A stretch of DNA of 7,894 nt from Bordetella parapertussis (lineage in GTDB: Bacteria > Pseudomonadota > Gammaproteobacteria > Burkholderiales > Burkholderiaceae_C), in NCBI GenBank assembly GCA_945900695.1, contig CAMDJU010000116.1:1-7894 (forward strand), read 5' to 3'. The notes below the pieces were generated by a model. The model did not search any database. It was not told the DNA's origin and was given only the letters and a program-made list of their open reading frames with translations. Of the stretch, positions 1 to 6,452 are shown piece after piece; position 1 is the stretch's first letter, and each line of letters begins with the position of its first letter. Position numbers and translations under genes: made by a program.

Positions 1-17
1 ACCCGGATAATCGCCGC

Positions 18-1001
18 ATGACACCAACACCCCTCGGCCTGGGCCGTTTGAGCGCTGCCCAAAAGGGCGCTGCGGCCGCGCTCACCACCATCGTGGTGTG
101 GACCTCGTTCATCATCATCTCGCGCGCCTCGGCGGCGCACACCTTGCAGCCTTTCGACTTGGCCTTGTTGCGCTACCTGGGTGCGGGCGTGGTGTTGTTG
201 CCTTGGGGGCTGTGGCTGGTGGCACGCCAGCGCGGCGAGCCTGGCATGGCATCGAGTTTTGGCGGTTTTTCGCCCTTGCCCTTTGGCCTGAGCTTGGGGC
301 TGGGCCTCACTGGCGGGGTGCTGTTTGGTTTGTTTTCGTTTTCGGCGTTTTTTCTGGCACCCGCCGGACATGCCTCGGTATTTTTGACCGGCAGCTTGCC
401 GCTGTGGTCGACCCTGGTGGCCTGGGTTTGGTTGCACGAGTACATCGGAGCGCGCCGGGCCCTGGGTTTGTTGCTGATCTTGGTGGGTGACGCGGTGGTG
501 GGCTGGAACAGCCTGCGCCAAGCCTTTGATGGCAGCGGCGTGTGGCGCGGTGACCTGTGCTTCATGGCCACCGCCTTCAGTTGGGCGTGCTACAGCGTGA
601 TGCTCAAGCGCCACCAGGTCGACCCAGTTCGCGCCACCATCGCCACCACCGTGGTGGCCTTGTGCATATTGGTCCCGGCTTATGGGCTGGCTTGGGCCTT
701 GGGTTGGATCACTTCGGCCTTGCCCCAAGCGTCGTGGTCAGAGATGGGTTTCCAGGCCTTTTTCCAAGGGGCCATTTCGGTGGTGGTGTCGGGTATTTCT
801 TTCAGCCAAATGGTGCGCCACTACGGCCCGGTGCGCACCAGCATGATCACCTCGGTGGTGCCGTCCACCTCGGCCATGTGCGCCGTGCTGTTTTTGGGTG
901 AGCCCCTGAACGCGCACTTGGTGGGCGGTTTGGTGTGCGTGACCTTGGGCATTTTGGCCGGCGTGTGGGCCGCCAAGCCCCCAACCGCGAAACCCGCATG
1001 A
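18..1001 (+). CDS. EamA/DMT-family inner-membrane permease
   Basis: A 327-residue, very hydrophobic protein that reads as a drug/metabolite transporter (EamA) exporter with about ten membrane helices in two repeated halves, roughly residues 18-160 and 175-320. The first helix (about 19-36) is followed by the family-like stretch around LRYLGAGVVLLPW near residue 50. The second half carries a typical end in which a 'GEPL' turn (near residue 295) precedes the last helix. Length fits the family (about 300). Such proteins export amino acids, metabolites or drugs, or take up small solutes; the substrate cannot be told from sequence. The ATG at 18 has only a weak GGA upstream, and just 17 bases precede it, so an earlier start cannot be excluded. 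Its stop overlaps the tsaB start (ATGA), which suggests co-translation. Family call firm, substrate unknown. Confidence 0.9.
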   Translation: MTPTPLGLGRLSAAQKGAAAALTTIVVWTSFIIISRASAAHTLQPFDLALLRYLGAGVVLLPWGLWLVARQRGEPGMASSFGGFSPLPFGLSLGLGLTGGVLFGLFSFSAFFLAPAGHASVFLTGSLPLWSTLVAWVWLHEYIGARRALGLLLILVGDAVVGWNSLRQAFDGSGVWRGDLCFMATAFSWACYSVMLKRHQVDPVRATIATTVVALCILVPAYGLAWALGWITSALPQASWSEMGFQAFFQGAISVVVSGISFSQMVRHYGPVRTSMITSVVPSTSAMCAVLFLGEPLNAHLVGGLVCVTLGILAGVWAAKPPTAKPA

Positions 1002-1789
1002 ACCGCTTGGCCATCGAGACCAGCACCGAGCAGTTGTCGGTGGCCGTGTCGGCGCGGGGCCAGGTGTGGTCGCACCAAGGCCCGGGCGGTGCCCAGGCCT
1101 CGGCCGGTTTGCTCGCCGCCGTTCACGCTGTGCTGGCGCAAGCCGGTTTGGCGCTGAACGACATTGGTGTGATAACGATGGGCCGCGGGCCGGGGTCCTT
1201 CACCGGCTTGCGCACCGCATGCGCGGTCTCGCAAGGGCTGGCCTTTGGTTTGGAGTTGGGCATCGTGCCCATCGACACCTTGCTGGCCTTGGCCGAAGAG
1301 GGGCGCCACCTCTGCGCTGCGGGCTTGTCTGAAGCCAAGGCTGGCGCTGAGAACGCAGCGACCATGCCCACGCAGCCAGGGGTGGGTGTGCTTGCGTCGC
1401 CCAACCTTGAGGGCATCGCGCGGTTTTATGCCGTGATCGATGCGCGCATGGGCCAGTTGTACACAGCGGCCTATGAACACCGCGCTGGCCTTTGGCACAC
1501 CGTGCAAGAACCGGCGGTGCAAAACCCCGCCGACTGTGCGCTGCCCCTGGCCTGGTCCGGTCAGCCCGTGTGGGCGGTGGGCTTGGCTCAGCACCTGTTG
1601 CCCAATCTGGCTTTGCCTTGGGTGCTGGCCCACCCCACGGCCAGTGCCTTGCTGCGCTTGGCCGACCAGGCCCAGGCCCATGGGGGCGAAGTGGCCCCCG
1701 CGCTGGCCTTGCCGCTGTACCTGCGCGACAAGGTGGCCCAAACCACCGCCGAACGCGCCCTGGCCAAGGCCAACGCCACGGCCACTTGA
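998..1789 (+). CDS. tsaB: tRNA N6-threonylcarbamoyladenosine (t6A) synthesis protein TsaB
   Basis: A 263-residue cytoplasmic protein of the ASKHA/Kae1-like fold. TsaB is the scaffold partner of TsaD and TsaE, which transfer the threonylcarbamoyl group to A37 of ANN-decoding tRNAs. Seen here: the N-terminal strand MNRLAIETST (1-10), the hallmark GRGPGSFTGLRT (62-73), VIDARMGQLY (147-156) and the C-terminal PLYLRDKVAQTTAER (239-253). The start at 998 is chosen because the ATG overlaps the permease stop and the family N-terminus begins right there; a reading-frame extension to 935 would add 21 non-homologous residues inside the permease gene. Compared with E. coli TsaB as I recall it (about 231 residues), there is an extra segment of roughly 30 residues between about 105 and 140. 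The neighbour is rimI, a pairing common in Proteobacteria. Function near certain. Confidence 0.94.
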   Translation: MNRLAIETSTEQLSVAVSARGQVWSHQGPGGAQASAGLLAAVHAVLAQAGLALNDIGVITMGRGPGSFTGLRTACAVSQGLAFGLELGIVPIDTLLALAEEGRHLCAAGLSEAKAGAENAATMPTQPGVGVLASPNLEGIARFYAVIDARMGQLYTAAYEHRAGLWHTVQEPAVQNPADCALPLAWSGQPVWAVGLAQHLLPNLALPWVLAHPTASALLRLADQAQAHGGEVAPALALPLYLRDKVAQTTAERALAKANATAT

Positions 1790-1810
1790 GGCCAGGCCGG
1801 GCCCTGAGCC

Positions 1811-2311
1811 ATGTCGGACAATCGCGCCATGCCTGCCCTTGCCCCCACCTTGATGCGCTCGCCCCCCGCTTTGGACCTGCGGCCCATGCAAGCGCCCGAT
1901 TTAGACGCGGTGGTGTTGCTGGAGCAGCAGGTCTATCCCCACCCCTGGACGCGGGGCAACTTTGCCGACGCCTTGGCCGCGGGCTACCACGCGCAGTGTT
2001 TACACCAAGACGGCGATTTGTGTGCCTTTGTGGTGGCCATGGCCGGGGTACAAGAAGCCCACCTGCTCAACATCACCGTGGCGCGCCCGCAGCAAGGCCA
2101 GGGGCTGGGTCGTTTGTTGTGGCAACACCTGTGCGCCTGGGCACCCAGTGTCGGGGCCGAGCGCATCTGGCTGGAGGTGCGCCGCAGCAACACCGCCGCG
2201 CGCGATATCTACACCCACTGGGGGTTTGAGTCCGTGGGCGAGCGCAAAAATTACTACCCCGCAGTGCGCGGCCAGCGCGAAGACGCGGTGGTCATGGGGT
2301 TGACGCTGTGA
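1811..2311 (+). CDS. rimI: Ribosomal protein S18 N-terminal alanine acetyltransferase RimI
   Basis: A 166-residue GNAT acetyltransferase. RimI moves acetyl from acetyl-CoA to the N-terminal alanine of ribosomal protein S18. Seen: YPHPWTRGNF (42-51, matching the family's P-W substrate-side loop), the strand HLLNITVARP (84-93), the CoA pyrophosphate loop QGQGLG (95-100), WLEVRRSN (120-127), and IYTHWGFE (133-140) followed by RKNYYP (145-150). E122 and Y134 align with the catalytic E103 and Y115 of E. coli RimI. The protein has about 20 residues before the GNAT core (LDLRPM), so the true start may be the in-frame ATG at 1829 or 1853; none has a clear Shine-Dalgarno. It lies 21 bases after tsaB, and its stop overlaps the next gene's GTG start (GTGA). 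Assignment firm, start less so. Confidence 0.92.
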   Translation: MSDNRAMPALAPTLMRSPPALDLRPMQAPDLDAVVLLEQQVYPHPWTRGNFADALAAGYHAQCLHQDGDLCAFVVAMAGVQEAHLLNITVARPQQGQGLGRLLWQHLCAWAPSVGAERIWLEVRRSNTAARDIYTHWGFESVGERKNYYPAVRGQREDAVVMGLTL

Positions 2312-3333
2312 GCTTGCACCTGGACGAACGCCAACGCGCCATGCTCGCAGAGATGCACATCCGTATGTGGGCACCGCGCAGCGAAGCCATCGCCGCCCCC
2401 AGCGCCACAGAAGCAGAGGCGACCGCGCCCAATTCGGCCTTGGCGACGCCCCGACTCACGCAGGCCGCAGGCCCCTCTGCCGCTACCCATGCCACCCTAC
2501 CGTTGATGGCCGCGCGCCCTCCGGTGGTGCCGACCGACAACGCACCCCCTTCTTCCCCGGCGGCTCGACCGGCGGAGTCACCCCGGCCCGGTGCCGCCCT
2601 GGTCAAGGCGCCCGTGGTTGCCACACCCTTGGCGCAAGCCGATGGCACCACGCTACAGGCCCAGCGCGAGCGGGTAGCCGACCTGGGTTGGGGAGAATTG
2701 AAAGCCGCGGTGCAGCAATGCCAGGCCTGTGCCCTGGGTGCCACCCGCAGCCAAGCGGTGTGGGGCCAAGGGGCGGCCGAGCCAGACCCCAGGGAGGGCC
2801 ATGCGACGCTGGCCCCAACAAATCTGGGCGTGGCCCACGCCGACTGGTTGGTGGTGGTGGCCGCGCCAACGGCCGAGGACCAAGCCCAGGGTTTGCCGAT
2901 GGTGGGTGATCCGGGCCGCTTGCTCGACAACATCTTGCGGGCCTTGGGCTTGCAGCGCGAGGGCTTGGGGCCCTTGGGCCACAGTGTGTTCATCACCTCG
3001 GCCCTCAAATGCGCGCCGCCCCAAGAGCGCAACCCCCAAGCCCCTGAACTCGACATGTGCGAGCCGCAACTGGCGCGGCAAATCGCCTTGTTGCGCCCCA
3101 AGGTGATTGTGGCCATGGGCCTGGTCGCCGCGCAAAGCGTGTTGCGCCAAGATGCCGAGCGCATCGCGGACTTGCCGCTGGGGCGTTTGCGCCAACAGGT
3201 GTGGCAGCACCAGGGCACCCCCGTTGTGGTGACCTACCCCAGCGCTTATTTGATGCGCACCCCCGCAGACAAAGCCAAGGCCTGGGCCGACTGGTGCATG
3301 GCGCGCACCTTGGCCCTGGGCCAAGCCGGGTAA
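2308..3333 (+). CDS. Uracil-DNA glycosylase-like protein (family 4 type, Fe-S), altered active-site motifs
   Basis: A 341-residue protein. Residues 1-22 form a short conserved-looking head (LDERQRAMLAEM), residues about 24-115 are a Pro/Ala/Thr-rich linker, and about 120-335 form the family-4 uracil-DNA glycosylase fold. Four cysteines sit where the 4Fe-4S ligands belong: C138, C141, C235 and C251 (C-x2-C ... C-x15-C). The loop ED-x3-GLPMVG-x2-GRLLDNIL (190-210) matches the family's segment after motif 1. However, motif 1, normally GE-x-PG, reads VAAPT (184-188), and motif 2, normally HPA-x-LLR, reads PSAYLMR (311-317), so the conserved His is Pro. Excision activity is therefore uncertain; it may have another DNA role. 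The GTG start overlaps the rimI stop and has a G-run about 8 bases upstream. Last gene of the operon; a likely terminator follows. Confidence 0.85.
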   Translation: MSLHLDERQRAMLAEMHIRMWAPRSEAIAAPSATEAEATAPNSALATPRLTQAAGPSAATHATLPLMAARPPVVPTDNAPPSSPAARPAESPRPGAALVKAPVVATPLAQADGTTLQAQRERVADLGWGELKAAVQQCQACALGATRSQAVWGQGAAEPDPREGHATLAPTNLGVAHADWLVVVAAPTAEDQAQGLPMVGDPGRLLDNILRALGLQREGLGPLGHSVFITSALKCAPPQERNPQAPELDMCEPQLARQIALLRPKVIVAMGLVAAQSVLRQDAERIADLPLGRLRQQVWQHQGTPVVVTYPSAYLMRTPADKAKAWADWCMARTLALGQAG

Positions 3334-3334
3334 A

Positions 3335-3360
3335 TCCCTAGGCGAAACGCAGGGGTTTTT
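3335..3360 (+). terminator. Probable Rho-independent terminator after the glycosylase gene
   Basis: The stretch begins one base after the TAA stop. Outer arms CCCT (3336-3339) and AGGG (3351-3354), plus a T-G wobble (3335/3355), enclose a two-base bulge and an inner stem GCG (3342-3344) with CGC (3348-3350) closed by an AAA loop. Five T residues (3356-3360) follow at once. The stem is short (about 8 pairs including the wobble), so efficiency is uncertain, but position and T-run fit an intrinsic terminator closing the operon. Confidence 0.5.
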
Positions 3361-3383
3361 CGACAACACTTGCCTCCTGTTTA

Positions 3384-3418
3384 GCAAGAGGGCGGTTCGC
3401 ACTGCACGGCCTTCTTGC
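3384..3418 (+). repeat. 10-bp inverted repeat in the leader of the reductase gene
   Basis: GCAAGAGGGC (3384-3393) pairs with GCCTTCTTGC (3409-3418) over ten positions with one G-T wobble and a 15-base loop. It ends 28 bases before the reductase ATG. No T-run follows, so it does not look like a terminator; it could be an mRNA leader hairpin or a protein-binding dyad. CTTGC at 3369-3373 could pair with 3384-3388 instead, giving a weaker competing hairpin. Function unknown. Confidence 0.35.
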
Positions 3419-3446
3419 ATTCCCCCGCAATGACTTTTTGTTCGCC

Positions 3447-4487
3447 ATGACCCACCGCGTGACCCTGCACCCCAGTGCCAGCCCATTCGACTGCGCCCCG
3501 GGGCAAGCCATCTTGAAAGCCGGTTTGGCCGCTGGCCTGCGCCTGCCCTTCAGTTGCCGCTCGGGCATGTGCCGCACCTGCAAGGGTCGGGTGGTGTCGG
3601 GCCAGGTGGACTTTGGCGACGCCCATGTGAAATACCTGTCAGAGACCGAGCGCGCGCAAGGGTTTGCGTTGCTGTGCTGCGCCTCACCTCTGAGCGACCT
3701 GGTGGTCGAGGTCGAAGAGATCGATACCGACCGCCACCTGGCGCCCCAACGCATGCCTGCGCGGGTCTTGTCGTTCGAAGCCCCGGCCAGCGATGTGCGC
3801 ATCGTCACCTTGGGGCTGCCGGCCAACGAGCCGGTGCAGTTTCGCGCGGGGCAATTCATCGATGTGCTGCGCCCCGATGGCACCCGGCGCAGCTACTCCA
3901 TCGCCACCAGCCCCGAGGCCGCTGGGGTGCGCCAGCTGGAGCTGCACATCCGCCACATGCCCGGCGGGGTGTTCACCGACCATGTGTTTGGGGCCATGAA
4001 GCTGCGCGAAATTTGGCAAATCGAAATGCCTTTGGGTTCGTTTTACCTGCGCGAAGACAGCACGGCACCCATGCTGATGGTGTGCTCGGGCACGGGTTTT
4101 GCGCCGATTCAAGCCATGGTCGAAGACAGCTTGGCGCGCGGCATGACCCGGCCTATTGAGCTGTACTGGGGTGGACGCCGCCGCGACGATGTGTACCGTG
4201 CCGACAAAGCGCAAGGCTGGGCCGATGCGCATGCGCACATCCGCTTCATACCGGTGCTGAGCGACGCCACCGACGCCGACGCTTGGAGCGGGCGGACCGG
4301 CTTGGTGCACCAAGCCGTGCTCCAAGACCACCCCGATATGCGCGCCATGCAGGTCTATGCCTGTGGGGCGCCGGTGATGGTCGAGGCGGCGCGGCGCGAC
4401 TTTGTGGCCCATGCCCAATTGAGCGAAGCCCAGTTTTATGCCGACTCGTTTTTGAGCGCTGCTGACCAAGCGGCCAACGCCACATGA
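3447..4487 (+). CDS. 2Fe-2S/FAD/NAD(P)H oxidoreductase (oxygenase-reductase or CDP-glucoseen-reductase type)
   Basis: A 346-residue three-domain electron-transfer protein. Residues 1-95 are a plant-type ferredoxin domain with cluster ligands C37, C42, C45 and C77 or C78 (C-x4-C-x2-C, then LLCCASP). Residues about 100-200 are a FAD-binding barrel with the flavin motif RSYS (148-151). Residues about 205-335 are the NAD(P)H domain with CSGTGFAP (213-220), YWGGRRRDDVY (240-250) and YACGAP (304-309). It passes electrons from NAD(P)H through FAD and the 2Fe-2S cluster to a partner, as in phenol hydroxylase or benzoate dioxygenase reductases and in the AscD-type reductase of 3,6-dideoxysugar synthesis; many relatives bear the latter name without proof. 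No oxygenase or sugar gene is nearby. The ATG at 3447 is preferred over an in-frame TTG at 3438; neither has a clear Shine-Dalgarno. Family firm, partner unknown. Confidence 0.87.
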   Translation: MTHRVTLHPSASPFDCAPGQAILKAGLAAGLRLPFSCRSGMCRTCKGRVVSGQVDFGDAHVKYLSETERAQGFALLCCASPLSDLVVEVEEIDTDRHLAPQRMPARVLSFEAPASDVRIVTLGLPANEPVQFRAGQFIDVLRPDGTRRSYSIATSPEAAGVRQLELHIRHMPGGVFTDHVFGAMKLREIWQIEMPLGSFYLREDSTAPMLMVCSGTGFAPIQAMVEDSLARGMTRPIELYWGGRRRDDVYRADKAQGWADAHAHIRFIPVLSDATDADAWSGRTGLVHQAVLQDHPDMRAMQVYACGAPVMVEAARRDFVAHAQLSEAQFYADSFLSAADQAANAT

Positions 4488-4495
4488 AAAACCCA

Positions 4496-4537
4496 AGCCT
4501 GCGTTTGAACCCATGCCATGGCGTGGCTGCGAAGGCT
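4496..4537 (+). repeat. Imperfect nested dyad between the reductase and VOC genes
   Basis: Outer arms AGCCT (4496-4500) and AGGCT (4533-4537) surround an inner hairpin CCATGC (4511-4516) / GCGTGG (4521-4526) with loop CATG and one wobble. A T-rich tract (T6 G T4, 4558-4568) lies about 20 bases further on, too far for a standard intrinsic terminator. It could be an operator or a weak terminator; the rest of the 104-base gap shows only the ribosome-binding site of the next gene. Confidence 0.25.
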
Positions 4538-4578
4538 AACCCTGTTCAACCCTGCCCTTTTTTGTTTTAACTGCCCAT

Positions 4579-4584
4579 AGGAGA
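4579..4584 (+). promoter_or_regulatory. Strong ribosome-binding site of the VOC gene
   Basis: AGGAGA, seven bases before the ATG at 4592. It is the best Shine-Dalgarno in the window and fixes the start at 4592, not at the later in-frame ATG at 4655, which lies just before the first metal-ligand histidine. Confidence 0.65.
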
Positions 4585-4591
4585 CTCGCCC

Positions 4592-5107
4592 ATGCTGCCC
4601 GACAACTGCACCGTTGTGCCCCAAGAACGCCAATCCGTCATCAAGCCCTATTGCATGAGCCACGGCACCTTGGAGGTCTATAGCCTCAAAGCCTCGCGCC
4701 GCTTTTACGAAGAATTTTTGGGCCTGGAGTGCGTGCGCCACGGCAAGCCCGCCATGGTCATTCGCTTAGGGATGCGCTTTCATGTGGTGTGCGTGGAGGT
4801 GGGCGACCAAATCCACCCCTGCAGCTTGCTCAACCATTGGGGTGTGGACGTGGCCACCCGCGCCGAGGTGGACGAGGCCCACGCCAAAGCCGTGGCCCAC
4901 AAAGACAAATTCAAAATCCGCCAGGTCTTGCCGGTGCAAGAGATGCACGGGGTTTACAGCTTTTACTTAGAAGACCTGGACCACAACTGGTGGGAAGTCC
5001 AACACTACGCCAACGGCTTTCAGCACGACGACTTCTTTGATTTTGGCGACCGCTTCACCATGGAAGAAGAGGGTGATGCCGCCAACCTGGAAGAGCTCAA
5101 AAACTGA
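4592..5107 (+). CDS. VOC-family metalloprotein, possible extradiol-type dioxygenase
   Basis: A 171-residue protein of the vicinal-oxygen-chelate (glyoxalase I / extradiol dioxygenase) fold. The first module starts with SHGTLEVYSLKASRRFYEEFLG (23-44, first half of the strand-helix signature), the second with NHWGVDVATRAEVDEA (81-96), and it ends with LEDLDHNWWEVQHY (126-139). H24, H82 and E135 fall at the positions expected for the two-His-one-carboxylate metal site, which favours an Fe(II)- or Mn-dependent ring-cleaving dioxygenase or a related lyase or isomerase. After the fold comes a tail (about 143-171) rich in Asp, Glu and Phe that is unusual for the family. It is cytoplasmic, with no signal peptide. 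It precedes two binding-protein genes and an FAH-type gene, so a catabolic role is likely. The exact reaction is not determinable; some VOC proteins are glyoxalases, epimerases or resistance proteins. Confidence 0.84.
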   Translation: MLPDNCTVVPQERQSVIKPYCMSHGTLEVYSLKASRRFYEEFLGLECVRHGKPAMVIRLGMRFHVVCVEVGDQIHPCSLLNHWGVDVATRAEVDEAHAKAVAHKDKFKIRQVLPVQEMHGVYSFYLEDLDHNWWEVQHYANGFQHDDFFDFGDRFTMEEEGDAANLEELKN

Positions 5108-5169
5108 TTCAGCGAAAAACTGCCTCAGACATCGATCCATTCATTCCAACCATTCCTACGGAGTCAAAC

Positions 5170-6384
5170 ATGTTCAAACCTTTTCAACGCTGGGGTGCCG
5201 CCTTGGCTGGCGCTGCCAGCTTGTGCGCTGCCATGTGGGCCGCCCCGACCATGGCCCAAACCACACCCATCAAGGTGGGTGGCTCACTGGCGATCACCGG
5301 CCCCCTGAGTGCCTCGGCGGTGATGCAAAAAATCGCTGGCGAGATTTACCTCGAGCAGCTCAACAAACGCGGTGGATGGATGGGCCGCCCGGTCGAGTGG
5401 GTGCTCAAAGACGACCAGTCCAAGCCCGATGTGGCGCGCACCTTGTACGAACAGCTCGTCACCGTGGATAAGGTCGACTTGCTCATGGGCCCCTACGCCA
5501 CGCCCAACATTTTGTCGGCCATGGGCATTGCCCAGCGCTACAGCAAGTTGCTGTTGCACAACACCTTTGGCCTGCCCTCGCTGGCCAAATACGACATGCT
5601 GTTTTCGGTGGGCGGGCAAGCCTATGAAATAGAGAGCACCTGGCCCAATTTGGTGTTCGATGCGGTGGCCTCTGGCAACAAAGCGCCCAAAACCGTAGCT
5701 GTGCTCACCAGCAAATTTGCGTCGGTGAACTTTGTCACCCAAGGGGCACGCGAGGCCATGAAAAAACGCGGCCTCACCGAAGCCGTTTACCTGGAGTGGG
5801 AGTTTGGCAACCGTGATTTCGGCGCCATTGCCTCGCGGGTGAAGGAGGCCAAGGCCGATATGGTGTGGGTCGGTGGCGTGGGCTTGGACGGCAACTTGCT
5901 GCTCGATGCGATGAAAAAAATCGACTATGTGCCCCCGCAGTTTTTCATTGCCTTCCCCGCCTCTGGCCCGATGCTCAAGTCCCCTGATGGCAAAGGCGTG
6001 CTTGCCCTGACGGTGTTTGAAGAGCATCCGCCCTTCACCAGCAACCCCGTGGCCGCCGAGTTTGTCAAGCAGTTCAACGAGCGTGCAGCCAAGGCCAACT
6101 TGCCCGACACCTCGGTGGAGTTGTTCTCGTCCGTGGCCTATGCCACCTGGCAAGTGCTGGACGCGGCCGTCACTGCCACCAAGAGTTTGGACGACAAAAC
6201 ATTGGCCGCATGGCTGAAAAAGAACCAGGTCGACACCATCATTGGCAAGGTGCGCTGGGACGGCACCAACAACTTCATGAAGGGCAGCGACTTGTACCGC
6301 GTCAAGCAGGTGCAAAACGGCAAGTGGGTGGTGGTGTGGCCGCGCGACTCGGCCGCGCCGGGCGCCAAACTGATTTCGCCTTGA
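5170..6384 (+). CDS. Periplasmic ABC substrate-binding protein, branched-chain amino acid (LivJ-like, Peripla_BP_6) type
   Basis: A 404-residue exported protein. The Sec signal peptide has basic residues near the start (K3, R7), a hydrophobic Ala/Leu core and a likely cut after A29 (PTMA|QT). The mature chain opens with IKVGGSLAITGPLS (34-47), the first strand and ligand loop of type I binding proteins, then has LNKRGGWMGRPVEWVLKDD (near 63-81) and LLMGPYATPN (near 104-113), which match the family's G-G-x-x-G-R and G-P layout. No lipobox, so it is a soluble periplasmic protein. Relatives bind branched-chain amino acids, amides, urea or aromatic acids; the neighbourhood makes an aromatic or organic acid ligand plausible. 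CGGAG lies six bases before the ATG. It starts 62 bases after the VOC gene, with no terminator seen between, so one transcript is likely. No cognate permease or ATPase gene is visible. Confidence 0.92.
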   Translation: MFKPFQRWGAALAGAASLCAAMWAAPTMAQTTPIKVGGSLAITGPLSASAVMQKIAGEIYLEQLNKRGGWMGRPVEWVLKDDQSKPDVARTLYEQLVTVDKVDLLMGPYATPNILSAMGIAQRYSKLLLHNTFGLPSLAKYDMLFSVGGQAYEIESTWPNLVFDAVASGNKAPKTVAVLTSKFASVNFVTQGAREAMKKRGLTEAVYLEWEFGNRDFGAIASRVKEAKADMVWVGGVGLDGNLLLDAMKKIDYVPPQFFIAFPASGPMLKSPDGKGVLALTVFEEHPPFTSNPVAAEFVKQFNERAAKANLPDTSVELFSSVAYATWQVLDAAVTATKSLDDKTLAAWLKKNQVDTIIGKVRWDGTNNFMKGSDLYRVKQVQNGKWVVVWPRDSAAPGAKLISP

Positions 6385-6452
6385 GGCTGGTACACAACTG
6401 TTTGCTGGACCGCATCAATTTTTTCTTCACTTCAATCTACATCGAGAAATCC

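Noticed and set aside
935..997. Longer TsaB starting at 935
   Set aside because: The extra 21 residues are the permease gene in another frame; the conserved TsaB N-terminus starts at 998 with an ATGA overlap.
821..1891. Long open frame on the minus strand (356 codons)
   Set aside because: It lies opposite tsaB and the permease end; its residues are Gly/His/Gln/Arg-rich with no fold signature, typical of antisense frames in G+C-rich DNA.
1492..2229. + strand frame of 245 codons bridging tsaB and rimI
   Set aside because: Out of frame with both well-supported genes; Arg/Gly/Ala-rich translation without domains.
2292..3218. Minus-strand open frame of 308 codons opposite the glycosylase gene
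   Set aside because: Composition is Ala/Arg/Ser/Trp-rich without recognisable motifs, while the + strand frame has clear family motifs.
5284..6315. Minus-strand open frame of 343 codons opposite the LivJ-like gene
   Set aside because: No motif, His/Gly-rich composition; the + strand product has a signal peptide and family layout.
6210..6452. N-terminal extension of the NMT1-type binding protein
   Set aside because: It overlaps the upstream gene in another frame and reads as low-quality sequence; a proper signal peptide starts at 6453.
6385..6452. Terminator between the two binding-protein genes
   Set aside because: The T-rich stretch near 6419 has no convincing GC-rich stem before it; only a three-base pairing could be found.
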